From: Aptenodytes patagonicus
Taxonomy: Eukaryota; Chordata; Aves; Sphenisciformes; Spheniscidae
Length of the DNA: 64,000 nt
Direction: 5' to 3'
Assembly: GCF_965638725.1 (NCBI RefSeq)
Contig: NC_134949.1
Coordinates: 37,600,151 to 37,664,150, forward strand
Part shown: in pieces, positions 35,933 through 49,633 of the stretch
Layout: each line of letters begins with the position of its first letter
Numbering within the stretch: the first letter of the stretch is position 1
The notes under the pieces: generated by a model
Seen by the model: the letters and a program-made list of their open reading frames with translations, nothing else
The model's database searches: none
What the model was told of the DNA's origin: nothing
Made by a program: the position numbers and the translations under genes

Positions 35933-38403
35933 TAACTCAGCCTTAATAACTATAAGCATTAATGTAGGCTAGTGTCATAATTTACTGGTGATGCCATATG
36001 CCCAAGCACTTGGTATTCTCAGTGTAAACACTATAAGCTAAACTTTAGAAATGAATGAATTGTAATGTTTGAGTTTCTTTATTCACTTTTGCCTTTAGTG
36101 TGAGGCACTCAGTTTACATTTTGCTTTATATGCTATATGTTACTTAGACAGAAATCAGCAGTCTTTTCTAACATCCAGATGATGTGGAATATCATGGCAA
36201 ATATAATGAGAGTTGTTTTCATGTAAGCAAGACTGAAGAAAGGAATTATCATCCAGAGTCAATACTCTATCGACAAGTATCCCCCAGGGACCAGGAGCCA
36301 GCATGTTTACAAAAATAAAGGAGGAACTGGCATGGTGTCAAGCTGCTCTAGAGTGTACGCTCGTCTGTCACTTGCTTTTGATCATCTTCTTTCGACAGCT
36401 TTATTTTTTTATTCCTGGTCAAGACAGAATGTCAGGTCCCCAGAGCTGTAACCAAATATTTAGAAACTATGCACTCTGTTAGCATAGCTGAATAATAATA
36501 TGTAATTAATTATAATGATGATTCTACCAATAATAACATTAATTGTGCTAAAATAAGATATTGGAAATTACGTTTTCTTTTTTTTCCTAGAAAAAAAATT
36601 ACTATAGTCTGACATTGTAGGTTCAGCATTGTGAGGATGAACTAGTTATCACTCTGGTTTGGAACTGAGACTCCTAGATTTTATAGAATATCATTAAATC
36701 TGCAACATGTGAGTTTTACTGTTACAGATGAATATCAAAAGGAGCTTGAAAGGTTAGTAGAGTTGATGTTTTTATTCTGCTGGCAAAACAGGATCCTGTG
36801 TCTATCAACCAGATCAGCTAGTCAAAACTCCAAATGGTCTTTTATTTGTAACATTTGAACCATTCTTTGATAAGATACTATTACACTAGTCAGTCTAGTG
36901 CCATGAGAAATACTGCCTTGACTCTTGTAAAAACACCATATTCTATATTTCTCAGCAACTGTACTTCCTGAGGCATTTTTATTTTAATCTAGTCACAGGA
37001 AAAAAATAAAGCAAAGTTTTCTGTAAAACACCCAGATTGAGCCAGTTTGAAATAACGAGGAGTATGTTGATAAGGGTACAAAGAAAGTGAGATTTAAGCT
37101 AGCGCTGAAGTGCATTCAGACTCAGTTCTTGCTCAGCAGGGTCTCTAAAATGACATTCGTAGGAGGAAAAGTCAAGTCACCCTGAAGTGGAAGAAAAAGG
37201 ATTATGTCCTTTCTGGTAGAAACACTGTTCAGAAGCTTTTCTTGTATCTTAGCAATAGTATATTTAACAATGCACTGATTTTTTTTTTTTTTTTAATCTT
37301 GTTTTCTGACTGGTTACTGTAGGCCTCTGTGCTACTTGGCAGTTTCTGTTCTCATTCAGCTAATAAGCCTCGTCCCACCTGCGTGCACCAAAACTGCTGC
37401 TTAGTGTTCAAATTAAACATTTTCTTTCCACCAGCAAAATTTACCCTGTTCCCCCAAGAAAGGCTTGATATTTCCGTTGCAGAGATGAAAAGCAAGCCCT
37501 CCTGAGGGTGGACTTAATGGATCACAGCAGACTGTGCATATGCAGCTGGAGGAAAGGGACACTTCCCTTAGCATCTCTGGCCCAGCAGCGGTGCTTACAG
37601 GAGAGGCAGCACGTCGCTCTCGGCTGCTGAGGAACCACCGCAGTACCTTGCTGTTGTATCTCCATAGAGAAAAAAGCTGGCTGAAAAGTCAGTCAGTTTA
37701 TCGTTACTATTTTTCAGCTGTATGGGGCTATTTTTTAAAATATTATATTTATCTGATTTAAACTGAGAAATCCAGTAGATTTCCTCATCTTAGAAATATT
37801 CCTGGTGTTGCATATTCTTTAGCGATTAATGCTCTAAGACCACTGTAAATTATGACAGGATATGTGTAATCTAACAGTGACACAGTGCTCGGTGCTTAAA
37901 GGCCTTTGGCCTCCAGCCTTGGGCGTATCAAGGATGGAGCACATTGCTCTTGGATCATCCTGTTCACTCCCTCACAGCTCAGTGCTTGAGGGCCCAAACC
38001 TGCCCCCAGTGAAGTGGAGGGCAAAGCTCCAACCTTAATTGGTGTTTGCAGAAGAAGTTTAAGCCTTTTAGCTATGGAGACATTTTCGTTTCACAAGCAC
38101 AGGGTCAAATTAAACACAGGGAAGAGTCCGGTAGCTGTTTGTCAATGTGAGAAGATTGGGATGGTGGAGAGAGACCCAGCCTAGAAACTGGGAAATCTGA
38201 TGACAGTTTGTGGTTCTGCCATGGGCTTTCCATAACTTAGACTTACCAAGTTTGGCTACACTGCTAATCCAAGCCTAGGCTGGCTTGCTGTAGCTGCTCG
38301 ACTGTGCCAGCTCTCTCTCAGCTTCTATTTTTCAAGACAGATAAATTTGCATTCATGCTATAGACGTCGTTTCACAGCACAACTTTCCACATGGCAGGTG
38401 GTT

Positions 38404-38445
38404 TTCTAGTGAGATGACATTTTGTTCTAGTGAGATGGCATTTTG
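38404..38445. repeat. 21-bp tandem duplication
   Basis: Two 21-bp units, TTCTAGTGAGATGACATTTTG-like (38404-38424 and 38425-38445), differ at a single base (A/G). Confidence 0.9.
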
Positions 38446-41400
38446 TTCCTAATCAATGTATGCAGTACTTTGCTCAGGCTAGGTGATCAAAACAAGCCCT
38501 GCCAAGAAGAAAGGAAAAAAGCGTCCCAGCTTGAACACTGGGTCAGCTTTCCTAACCATTTCACACAATCAGTTCTGAAGCTGATGTAAAATATATCCTT
38601 CCTTCCTGTTCCTCTTACATCTGTTAGATTATGATTATATTGCCTCCTGCAAGATCATGGACAAGGTGAGACCTTGGAGAGCAAGCTGCTCTGGGTGATC
38701 TAAAACGGGAGGAGGCCTCTCTGTTCTTCCTTTTCTTCCTCAATGAATTTTCATTCTTGTATAATGAAAATGAATGCTGAGCTGTCATGCATCATCAGAG
38801 AATTTACAAGTCCATCCATGGAAAGAAGATCTTGAAAGAGGATAACCTTTGCAAGTTCATGATCCCTTTTGGATAACGGAAACCTGAAGACAGTAGGTGG
38901 CAATAGATGTTGGCTGAATTAGCGGAGCTCTGGAAAACCACTGGAAACAAGGTTGGGAGTCTGCATCATTTAGAAGTTGGGAAAGGAGAACTGGTGGAAT
39001 AGTTTGTTTACCAAATCCTGGCTTCCAACCCTGACTTTTAGATGACCACTGCATGGTTAGGAGATGCTCCTGCTCAGCACTTGCATTCACATCCATACAG
39101 CCCAGTGCAGGCTGCTCATCATGAACAATAGCTTAATTTTCTTGCCAGGAGCTCAGGTTCCAGAGAGCAAGCTAGAAATGGCTACAGGCAGACACAAGAC
39201 ATGTTAAGGCATGTTTTGAAACTGAAGTGCAGGTTAGTCTGCATGCACGGAGACAAAGCCATTATTCACATGCAAGCGTACAACGTGACTCTGATACAGC
39301 CTGTCTCCAAGCTCTTCATGACGGGAAAGCCAAACACTAGCACAGGTCCAAGGTATCCTCGTGCAGTGTGAATGCAGCCAGCGCTGGCTGTGCCAGGTAC
39401 AGTACAGGCCAGTAAATCGTTTGACCTATGCTCAGCTTTAAGTACGGCAAAGACGTTACAGCCAGGCTGACAGGTCCTCTGTCCAGACAGAAAGCACACA
39501 GTGATGGCTTGGTGTCCTCCTGAGGCCAAAGCACTAAAACTGAAGACATGACTTCTGTGACTCTGATCACTTTTCCTAAATGGGGCATTGCAGAACTTGT
39601 CTCTTGCCGCCAGGCCTCGGCAAGGACCGCCACATAGAAAGAACTATGCTCAGGATGTGCCGTGGTAGGGGCCGTGTAAGTACCACAGATACAAAGTACC
39701 TGTATTGCTCCTTATGTTCAAAGGTTTGTTGCTTCCTCTGAACTGTTCCTCAAATGTGGAGTTTGCTTTAGTCACCTAGTTAGTGCCATCATTTCTCGGT
39801 AAATACAGCTGGCTGTGTGCTCCCTGCCCTGCCCTCTGATGAGCAAAGCCCATGCCGCTGTGCCCCAAGGCTTGTAATTTGTAGTCAGACACTTGGAGGA
39901 CGCTTTGGGTACATCTGCATTGTCATCTTAGCTCAGAGCATCAGCTTGCAGTCAGCCAAAGCTTCCTGCGCCCTACCGTGCTTTGCCTCGCTCTGTGCCC
40001 TAGTCCGGAGAGAGCCAACTGCTGCTACTTGGCCCATAGGTATATTCAACCCCCCTGGCAGGATGGATGCACCTGGTTCTGCAGGTTTGTACCTGGCGGA
40101 GCCAGCTTAGCCTCTGCCCGCCAGACTAGCCAGGCCGGTAAAGCAACACAGACACGTTGCCCCACTCACTGTTCCTGCACCGTTGAAGCAGGAATGGTGG
40201 CTGCTACAGGGATGGATGCAACTTAGTGCAAGTAGCAGGAGACCTCATTTGCCCCTAGAAAGTGGAAAACGCTTCCTCCCCTCCTGGGGAGGACGGTCCT
40301 TTGTAACACCCAGTGAGTGAAGAGGACAGGGTAGGTGTGTGGTGGGACAGATATGGGCCAGAAAGGGTCAGAAGAGGGATTGAACCGACTTTCCAGACCT
40401 GCTGACTTGGGCTTATCACATACCTGGAGAGTGTGAATGGCAGGTGTGTGCCTGTGGAGGTGCAAATACCCATCAAAAGGGAAAATACACAGTGGGGAGG
40501 GCAGCGCAGGAGAAAAGTGAAGCCTGCTCTCGGGACGAAGAGGAACTGTTCTTCATCTAACTCTGGAGCCTCTCCTCAAAAGGTTTTTTTCTTTAATTCC
40601 TCCCACTACAGAGGGAAGTTATTAAAATATGAAAAGATGCTGGGATAAAGCACATACATCACTGTGTGCTCAGTTAAAAAATCTACACCAATATCCTAAT
40701 GAACTCTCAGCTAAAGCACAGCAGTCTCTTCTTCCTACCTGGTACTGTGAGGAAAATTATCTTATTTGTCCTCACAGTATGAGTCATCTACAAAAAAGGA
40801 GCTTATTGCGTGTGTTTGCCGTAATTAATGACACCCACATAAAATGAGACTTTTGTCCCCTCTGTGAGCTAAAGCTTAACTTGCAGAAGGATCCTTTTGA
40901 ACACAGTGGCACTAAACTTATCAGCGGCCGAGCACAAAGCATTTTCATCTTGCTTTGAAGCTGTTTATGAGAGTCTTGCAGTAGCAGAGAATAAAGTTAC
41001 CTTTCTCTCCTACATGCTCCTTCATTACAAGTTCCCCAAGGATCATAGAGAAGCAAGGAAAATAATAAATATTCATTTCAAAAAGTTTAGTTAACACTTG
41101 TGCATGAAGACTTTCAGTGGGTTTATGCAAAAGCACATTGGAGACTGCTGTGTTTCTGTACATAACCCCAGAATATCACCCACTCAGAAACAGCCATGGC
41201 TGTCTCTTTCTCTAAATTGTACTGCAAGATCTTATTTCTCCTCTACTTCATCTTTTTATCATCAGACAGCTTTAAATAACCCTTCATCTTGAGAAAATTA
41301 CAGGGTACCGTGGACATGCAGTAATCCTTAACAACTTTGTCATAAGACTATGGGTAAAGCTGCCCCTTTTTAATTATTTTTATATCTTGAGGAATTCCTT

Positions 41401-42303
41401 CTTTAAAGCATATGTGTTGTCTTCTTCATTAAAGTTAGTAACCATATTGAATCACATTTCTTTTTCTAGTCATATATTATGCAAAATAGATTTTTTAAAA
41501 TGTGACTTTACCTGCCATTTGATGCCTCACCTGCCCGGGTTCAGTCCAAGTGCCCAAGCACTACAACCGTCCACTTATTCTTTGCTTTCTTCCCAAAGTC
41601 ACCTCTAGTTTCCTCTTTTTGAGGATTAAAAAATGGAACAAAATTATAGGTTCTGGTATTTTTAACTTTTTCTTATTACTGAAAGTAATAAAGGACTTCC
41701 AATTTTCATAATCTAAGCCACTTTTCATGGCACTGCAAAATTGCAGACAGAGCAGTGTTTTGACCTGGGTCTCCATGACATGCCTACTCCCACCACCGTC
41801 ACCTCCATCCTTACCCGTGATGTGGCTGCTCAGGCAACGGAGCCTCCTGATGTCCCCAGCTGGAATCCAGCTGTTTGGCATCCAGCCCTTCGCTCTTCCA
41901 GCTCCCAAACATGCAGGAGCCCTCTCCCTGGCTGATGGTCACAGGGCCACCACTGCCCCCAGGCTCCCAGCGTTTTGCGGAGCAGGAGTCTGCGGATACG
42001 GCGTGTCTGAGCCACAGCTCAGGCTACAGGCAGGAATCCAGAGGGATAGAGAGATCAACTCTGGCTTGGTGACGGTGTAATTTGTTGGGGGCACAGTGTG
42101 ACAGGAAGGTTTAAGGGGAATGGGACAGTTGCAAAAGCCCTAGAGGTGCAGCAAAGTGGGGATTGAACTCTCTCTGTCTATGGGGCAGAGTGCCAGTGCC
42201 AAGAGCGGTGGAAATCCCACTCATGGGCTCTGCTCCTCAACAGGGTGGTGTCGGGGGGAAAGAAGGGAGATGGATCAGAGCTACAAGAGCTACCTCCTGC
42301 CCT

Positions 42304-42337
42304 CTCCTCCTGGTCACCCTCTCCTCCTGGTCACCCT
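42304..42337. repeat. 17-bp tandem duplication
   Basis: CTCCTCCTGGTCACCCT occurs twice without change, at 42304-42320 and 42321-42337. Confidence 0.92.
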
Positions 42338-45149
42338 AGAAGCTGCACAGCTTTACCTCTGTGCAGCAGCAAGGAAGTGCAGTGCTGGGAAGACAGGAGC
42401 CTGTGTCCCACTTCTCATTTGGTCTCATCTCACCCGCCAGGAATCCATCTTGAAAAACAAGAATTAAACAGGCTTACTTCTTAGTCTGATATAAGATGAA
42501 AGAAAAGATACTTTTTGGCTGGCATATAAGAGTTGGACTTTGAAAACATTTTAACAATTCTGAAGAGCAACATGAAAATTGTAGTGTTGTGGCAGGACAC
42601 AGCAACTGAGAATGAGATGAGGTCTCAGGAAACTGAATTGAAGCTAAACGGAACAAAAGCCCTGATCCAGCAAAGCCACCTCACACGGGCGCTGCAATCC
42701 CCATGTTCTATTCTGACAATGAGGTTCGGCTGGGATGTTGCGATTACCATTTAATGTCTGGTTTAATATCTTAGTGAATAAGCTACTGACAGCATAGCTG
42801 AAGGGGGAAAATATGTCTTTCTCAGCAAAAGAATACAGAATATTGACAAGTAGAGAACTGTTCTCACCAGAACGTAATTTTCTCTTCACCTTTGAGCCTG
42901 CTTTCTGTAAAAGGCATTAGCTTCATACTCCCTTGGCAAAGCCAACCACAACAAACATCCACAGTTTGAGCTGTGCAATATACGAACTTTGAAATGTTCA
43001 TTTTCAGAATAGTTACTCCACGCTCACATTAAAATTTCAGTTGCCATGCTAAAAAAAGGTTAATGAGATTTCTGGCAGTGAGGGAACCTTCTCAGATAAA
43101 ATGCTTTCTAAACATTAGATATAGACTTATTGTATTCCTTTCTAGAAAGGAATATCAAGTCAGAGTACCTGCCCTTTCTTCCCAGTTTAAGGTAAGTTGT
43201 AGCCACTCTTTCAGAGAGTTTCTGGGTTGACTCATCTCAAGTTAACATACGAACTGCTAAAAAGAAAAGTGACAGAGGGTTTTTTCACTATCTCTGGCTT
43301 TTTTGAAGAGCTAATGGAAGACAAGCTGGTTGAAATTCTGTTTGCCTGAGGCAAACGTTTTTTTTGATGTGTGAGTAAGGTATTATTAGTATTTTTCATC
43401 ATAGTAAACATAGGACAAGTAGGACTGTGTGCCTAGGCTTGTAAATTTTCATGACAGCTTTGCATACTGGAATGATTTATGTAATGCAATAATGCTGGAA
43501 GTTAATAAAAGAAACGCAACTTCTCCCATCATCCAGATACTCACCAAGATACAGAATCCTACAGCTTCTTGAAGTCAGTAAAATGATGCCAAATGATTTC
43601 AGCAGCTTTGGAACATACACATGAAGATCAATTCAAATTTTCCTTCCACGTTGGTACCTGCCTTGCGTGGTGACTTATTCAGGGCATTGTTCTAGCAGAA
43701 GGTAAGTAAAATACTTGCTTAACACTAAAGGTAGAAGAATCACTCCTCTGTTTCATTAGCAAAGTAATGAAAATCCAGGAAAAGAGACAGTCTAGCTCTA
43801 AATACCAATCTGGGCGCAGTCCTGTCCTAGAAGAGGACTAAACAGTTTGGCCAGACACCTAACCTTGCTGTGTGCACACTTGTCTGCTTGACCTAACCAT
43901 CCCCTCCATTCCTGCTTTCCCCTCCGGCACGCAGAGGATCAGACTCATCTGAGCAGCCAAACGACTGTTCTGGATCTGTAATTAAACACATCCAAAAAAC
44001 AGAGGCTGCCAATGAGCTCAAACTTAAGCACTGCAGGGCTTAGTGTTGGATGTCTGGGCCCCAAAATGGAGTCCAGGAGCCTGCGCTACAGCTTAATATT
44101 GAATGCACAGAGGTAGTCAGGCATCCCATTTCCTACCGGCTACTATTATGTTGGCCTGCTTACGCATCAGTTTTATAGCTCTCCATTCTGATATAATTCT
44201 TTCCCCCCATGCACTGCATAGCTTCATACCTGACTTTGTACAAACTTGGGAGATGCCTGACACAAGCCTTGGGACTCTGTTTTGTATGACAAATACCTAA
44301 AGGCCAGTACATCATCTGACTCACCAGCACTGAAGTCCTCCGTTAAATTCAGCCAAAAGAAGTAGCAGTTTAAATCCATCAAAGAGAAAATTGGGCCTGA
44401 GAAGAAAAGGAAAATTTTAACTGCATGGATAAATGTCAATATGCTGTGGGGCATTTTGGGAAGGTGAGCTGCAGTTGCTGGTGTTCTTGAGAAGTCAGCA
44501 AAAGCTGCAGCTCTGCAAAGTGAACCTGATTTGACTTGTTCCCTGCGGCTCCCAGAATTGAGTCATACTGTTCAGTATGCCCAGTTTTGGTACAAAACCT
44601 GTTCATTACATCACCTCCAGATCGACTGTGCAAGTAAAATGGATCTGGCACACATTTTTAACTTGCAATGATTGTCTTTGCCAACTTTTCCTAATTAGTG
44701 CAGATTCTCCCCATGACCTATTTTCAGGAACTGAGCAGTTCAGTCAGGCCTGGCTGATAAGAGCCTGCACTTTTACTTCTACAAAATAATGAAAAGCTCT
44801 CTGTAACTTCAAATTCCCCTTTAGCTGCTGCAAAAAGGTTATAGGTACAAAACAGGCCACGTATTTTCAAGGTTAAACCATGAAAGTCCTTGAAGTCCTT
44901 CAAGTCCTCAGCACTGCAGACATTTTTAATCAGAGAATCTCTTCTCTACTTCGTCCCCACATTACTCTATATCTATATAGAGCAGATGTGACTCCCCCAC
45001 CTCAATTCCTCACCAGGCTGCAGAGTAAGACTTGCTCTCATTTTCTTTCTCTTGTGGTCCTGCCTGTTTGTTCTTCAGTGGATCTTATTATCCTATCTGA
45101 ACAGCCACACAGTTTAACGGGTAGAGCAGAAACTACTGCCCTGGACATC

Positions 45150-45225
45150 ATTGCCTGTAGTCTAGTGGGCAGGACACTTTCTTGGGCAGTAAGAGATGTG
45201 GCTGTGAATCCCCCTGGCTATGGCA
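45150..45225 (+). repeat. Possible tRNA-derived SINE (MIR-type) relic
   Basis: A box-A-like TAGTCTAGTGGGCAGGACAC, then TTGGGCAGTAAGAGA and a box-B-like GTGAATCCCC, spaced as in the head of a tRNA-derived SINE. Diverged and short; a chance match is possible. Confidence 0.4.
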
Positions 45226-46030
45226 GGTATGCTTTCTGAGGGAGTACTCTAACCTGTAGGCAGCTACACAGTGGAAAAGACTGGACTATGCCCCATTCTT
45301 TAAAAGAATAACTGTAGGTATCAGACGCTATCTGCCCCGTATGGCCAAGGCACCCGCTCCCACACTGGAGAGCTGAGGAGGGATTCCAGGCTTACTCCCA
45401 TGCCCGTGTCTCCTGGCCCACACAAGGCAGCTCCCACAGAGCACACAGGATTTTCTGGGCAGTCGCTTCTCTCCACACACTATAAAAGGGAAGTGAACAG
45501 CTAAGACTGCATTTGGCGTTAGGCACTGCAGTGCTTGATTTGTAGGGACTAAAATCTTGCACTGGGCCCATCTGATGTATCTAAAAGACAACCTCTGAAG
45601 TGCGCTGATAACCCTGTATCAGTCCTTCACAGTTCTCTTTATGAAAAAAGATATAAAGTCCTCCCAGTCTAACACAATTTCAAACCAAAGCAAGAAACTC
45701 TCCAACAAAAAAATCTTGTGCTAGATGGTTCTGTCCTGCTCTGTCCTGACTGCTCAGATGGGATGCATCAGCTGCCGGTCCCCCAGCTCACTGTCACTGC
45801 TTGGGAGCTGCCCATAAGGCTCTAGATTTAAGAACTGGCTCTTCTCTCTGCACTGCAGGCTGAACTTGCCAACTTCTGAGTCACATCCTATTGCCATGGG
45901 TTTGGGTTTTGAGATTGACTTTTTTTCCCTGTAGGTACATTTAAGTTAGCTGAGAAGGTTTGGGGGAAGGGAGGAGGGAGAGGCAGATAGTAATTGAGTC
46001 TGTTGATTAGATTCCCTTCACTATATGTTT

Positions 46031-46206
46031 CACAGAATCACAGTACGGTTGAGGTTGGAAGGCACCTCTGGCGGTCATCTGGTCCAACCATCCTGCTCAA
46101 GCAGGGCCACCTACGGCCGGTTTCCCAGGACCGTGTCCAGATGGCTTTTGAATATCTTCAAGGATGGAGACTCCACAACATCCCTGGGCAACCTGTTCCA
46201 GTGCTG
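46031..46206 (-). repeat. CR1 LINE 3' fragment, minus strand
   Basis: Begins with CACAGAATCACAG, then GAGGTTGGAAGGCACCTCTG, GGTCATCTGGTCCAACC, CAAGCAGGGCCACCTA, CCGTGTCCAGATGGCTTTTG and ends near CCTGTTCCAGTGCT: the reverse complement of a CR1 3' end. Moderately diverged. Confidence 0.94.
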
Positions 46207-47543
46207 AGTTTCATAATGTGTATGTTCATATTCATAGTAAGTTTAGAGCATTTCTTACATTTTATAAAATTAGGTGAGGACTCCATACACATAGAAGAAA
46301 AAAAAAGTGTAATATGAAATTAGTGTTCAAAATTCTAAGTATGAAGCAATAGTGCCTGAGAAAATCTGGCCTTTGTTCTCATGTAACCATACAGTGAAAA
46401 AGCTGTACAGAGCTGAGTATCATATGAGAGAGTACTATTAATGCCATCCTCTCTTAGATGATGTCCCAGGGCTATTTTCTTAGAAGGAGTGATCTAGCAC
46501 TCAGTTATTTCTTGAAGGTTCCTTGATAGGCAATATTAGGTGTAAAAACACCAAAAGAGAAAAATCTCAATAGGGACTTGGGCCCATATATAAAAATAAA
46601 TAAATAAAATAAAATAAAATAGACTAGGGTTTTGATAAAATATAGAAATAAGGTAAAACTGAATACCTATGTCCAAGAATTCAATTCAAAGAACTCTGCA
46701 GCAGCTGGTTAGTAATGCTGGAGGCACCTTACCTCACTAGACACTTGCCCATGCAAATTGAAAATTCTTGTTTGGTGTAGCTGAATTTCCACATGTATCT
46801 GGGATTCCTTACCTACGAGCAACTAAGCATCTCCTTAAGTCTCTTAAGAGGTCCAGTCCAAAAGGCTGTCTTAGAGTTTATTTAAGACCCTCAAATAGGC
46901 AGAAGTCCACAAAACAGAGATGTGAAATTGTGACACCCTTTCTATCACCCACCTTCTGATTAGAGTATTCACCCCTAAAATAGGAGAGCTACTCCTAATT
47001 CACTCCATCAAAGTGTGATTTGTGTGTGAGAATAGCCAATGATTTGAGCTGTATGATGTTAATTGCTATGTAATAGTGTATGTCATACTACATATTGTAG
47101 TATGTACTATGTACTATGTACTATACTTACTACATAAGTATGTATGCTACACATATATGTAGTGAGGGGTGACTCCCACGCTGCAGGGTGTCCCAGACAG
47201 TGTGCTTAAGGGAATTGTTGACACCTTTCCTGCTGAAGCTGGGCCTGCAAAGATTCATGAGATTTACAATTTCTTCTCTACGAATGTTCTTCACAGAGGC
47301 TAGTGCACTGAAGACCATGGATTAGAGTGTGCATCAGAGCTGTGATTTTTAAAAGTGTTTTACTAATGTGTTCGACTCTCAGTCTTTTTAAGATACAGTG
47401 CAGTAGTTACAGTTTACAGAAACCTGGGAATATAGCATATATTGGATCTAATTTTTCAGGTGTACTTAGCTTACCTAAATCCAGATGAAGTATGTTGTAA
47501 ACTACTGATATGTGTGAAGAAGGTCTGCATATTAGTGGCTTTC
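46207..47543. other. Intergenic DNA with simple repeats
   Basis: Contains an AAATA-type simple repeat at about 46592-46622, a hairpin at 47084-47104 and three perfect TATGTAC units at 47101-47121. No gene seen. Confidence 0.65.
47084..47121. repeat. Hairpin adjoining a TATGTAC tandem repeat
   Basis: CATACTACA (47084-47092) and TGTAGTATG (47096-47104) form a 9-bp stem with a 3-base loop. The stem overlaps the first of three perfect 7-bp TATGTAC units (47101-47121). Confidence 0.85.
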
Positions 47544-47548
47544 CTTAC

Positions 47549-47694
47549 TGTCGTGGTTTAACCCCAGTCGGCAACCAAGCACCACACAGCCGCTCGCTCA
47601 CCCTCCCCCCGCAGTGGGATGGGGGAGAGAATCAGAAAAGCAAAGGTAAGAAAACTCGTGGGTTGAGATAAGAACATTCTAATAATTGAAATAA

Positions 47695-47743
<49 letters not shown>

Positions 47744-48157
47744 TAATTGTAATGAAAAGGAAAACAACAGAAAGAGAGAGAGGAACACAACCCAGGAAAA
47801 ACAAGTGATGCAACCACTCACCACCCACTGACCGATGCCCAGCCAGTTCCTGAGCAGCGATCACCACCCCCCGGCCAACTCCCCCCCAGCTTATATGCTG
47901 AGCATGATGTCATATGGTATGGAATATCCCTTTGGCCAGTTTGGGTCAGCTGTCCTGGCTGTGCCCCCTCCCAGCTTCTTGTGCACCTCCTTGCTGGCAG
48001 AGTATGGGAAGCTGAAAGTCCTTGACTTAGTATAAACACTGCTTAGCAACAATTAAAACATCAGTGTGTTATCACGTTATTCTCATGCTAAATCCAAAAC
48101 AGCACTATGCCAGCTACTAGGAAGAAAATTAACTCTATCCCAGCTGAAACCAGGACA
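47549..48157 (-). repeat. Solo LTR with perfect 5-bp target-site duplication
   Basis: About 609 bp, TG...CA bounded on the minus strand (TGTCCTGGTTTCAGC to AACCACGACA). The direct repeat CTTAC flanks it exactly at 47544-47548 and 48158-48162. It has a TATA-like box at about 47891-47897 and a long AAT microsatellite at 47695-47742. Strong similarity to the LTR at 10179-10722. No internal sequence adjoins, so it arose by LTR-LTR recombination. Confidence 0.95.
47695..47742. repeat. (AAT)n microsatellite inside the solo LTR
   Basis: About 16 uninterrupted AAT units between the TATA-like region and the LTR 3' end. The sister LTR at 10179 has only a short AAT tract at the same place, so this is a later expansion. 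Confidence 0.95.
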
Positions 48158-49619
48158 CTTACACATGGTAGAGGTCCAAGCCATAGGAGAGCAAAACAGC
48201 CCCAGTTTCTTGTCTCTGTGGGTACGGAGATGTAAGCACAAACTGATAGAGAAAAAAGAAGGAGCAGCATCCCCTGACTATGTGAAGGATGCTTTATAAA
48301 CCCGATAAATCCTGAAATATTCAAGGAAAAGGAAACAGCTTCTGCATAATTATCCTTGAACTGCAATACTGTAATGTGCACTTAGGAACAACACCAGAAA
48401 CACAGAATGCTTGATTAAGGCAAGGCATATTGACGATTGGGAAAAGGCGCTTTATTTTTTAATAAATGTCATTTTTAAAGCAGTCAGGCAAAGTCAGTGT
48501 TCTTAATTCTGTCGTCATGCGGTATCACAGGGAAATAATTAAAGACACTTACTTTGCCAAGCTGGGAGACATGCAGTTGCCAGGCAACATCTTATGTACC
48601 TTGAGAACATATAACAATGCACGATTTATGCAGTGCTGCTGTTGTGTCTCCAGATGCTGATACTATTGTATCTAATGCAGATTCTCATAGACTGAGCCAC
48701 CACCTAGCTATAACCATCATGCTGAGTCTACTCCTTGGTTTGCCAGCACCATCCATCAGCTGCAAGCCCATTTTTAAACCTACAGCTTGAATCACTACTT
48801 AATGTAGTCAGTAGCGTAAGCAGAAGTTGGTTGGAAAGGAGCAGTAATGAACTGCATTAAGCTCCATTAATTACTTTTCTCCTCAAATCAAATTATCAGT
48901 CTAATAATATTAAATTATCAATCTAAAAATTATTAATATAGGTGGTGTTTTTTACTGTATTTGGGAAAATTAAGATATTTATAAAATGCATATGTCACAA
49001 GGCTTCATCTTCCCAGAAGCCACAAAGATTTCTGGAATATGAAAGTCACGCAAAAAATTACACCCAGAATTAGAGATATTGGAGATCTCCCAAAGTAATT
49101 GTTCTGTGTTTTCAGGTTCTTGGAAAGAAAGAACCCATTCCCATTCTGGATCTGCTACTTAGCCTGGGCTAGACTTTGTCATTCACATGGACGTGGCTTC
49201 ATCCACTGTATCGCTTGAAAACCCATAAAAGGAGGCATCAGCTCCTGTAGAGGTTTAAAAATACCAGTAGTCTGTGTTATGAAAGCAAACCTACACCAAC
49301 TCACACATGTTCAAATGAATGACGTGTATTTTGTGTTGTATTTGTTGCAGTTATTTGATGTTGGAGAATGATACTTGCAGGATGTTAATATAGGAAACCT
49401 TCCTTATCCTAGTAATTCTCAGACGTTGTGGTTTCATAAGCCGTGCCTCCCTACTCAACGTAAACAAATGTATTTACATGGTAGTCAACAGGAAATAACT
49501 GTTTCGAGTCTGTATGAAAATCTGGTCCATGTAGGTTAATTTTCTCAGATTTTATACAAATCTTTGGTTCAAATATTATTATATTGTGAGGAGAGAAGGG
49601 AGAATGAGCTACTGTATTC

Positions 49620-49633
49620 GGGGGGGGGGGGGG
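49620..49633. repeat. Poly-G run (14 G)
   Basis: Fourteen consecutive G residues; its length is likely to be variable or a sequencing-error hotspot. Confidence 0.9.

Larger units (their letters stand above)
35933..46030. other. Intergenic DNA
   Basis: Ten kilobases with no recognised gene. Holds small tandem duplications (38404-38445, 42304-42337), a long T run near 37278 and a possible tRNA-derived SINE relic at about 45.15 kb. Open frames up to 119 codons have no family match. Confidence 0.6.

Noticed and set aside
47558..47867. Minus-strand open frames rich in Tyr, Ile or Leu runs
   Set aside because: These are translations of the AAT microsatellite inside the solo LTR, not genes.
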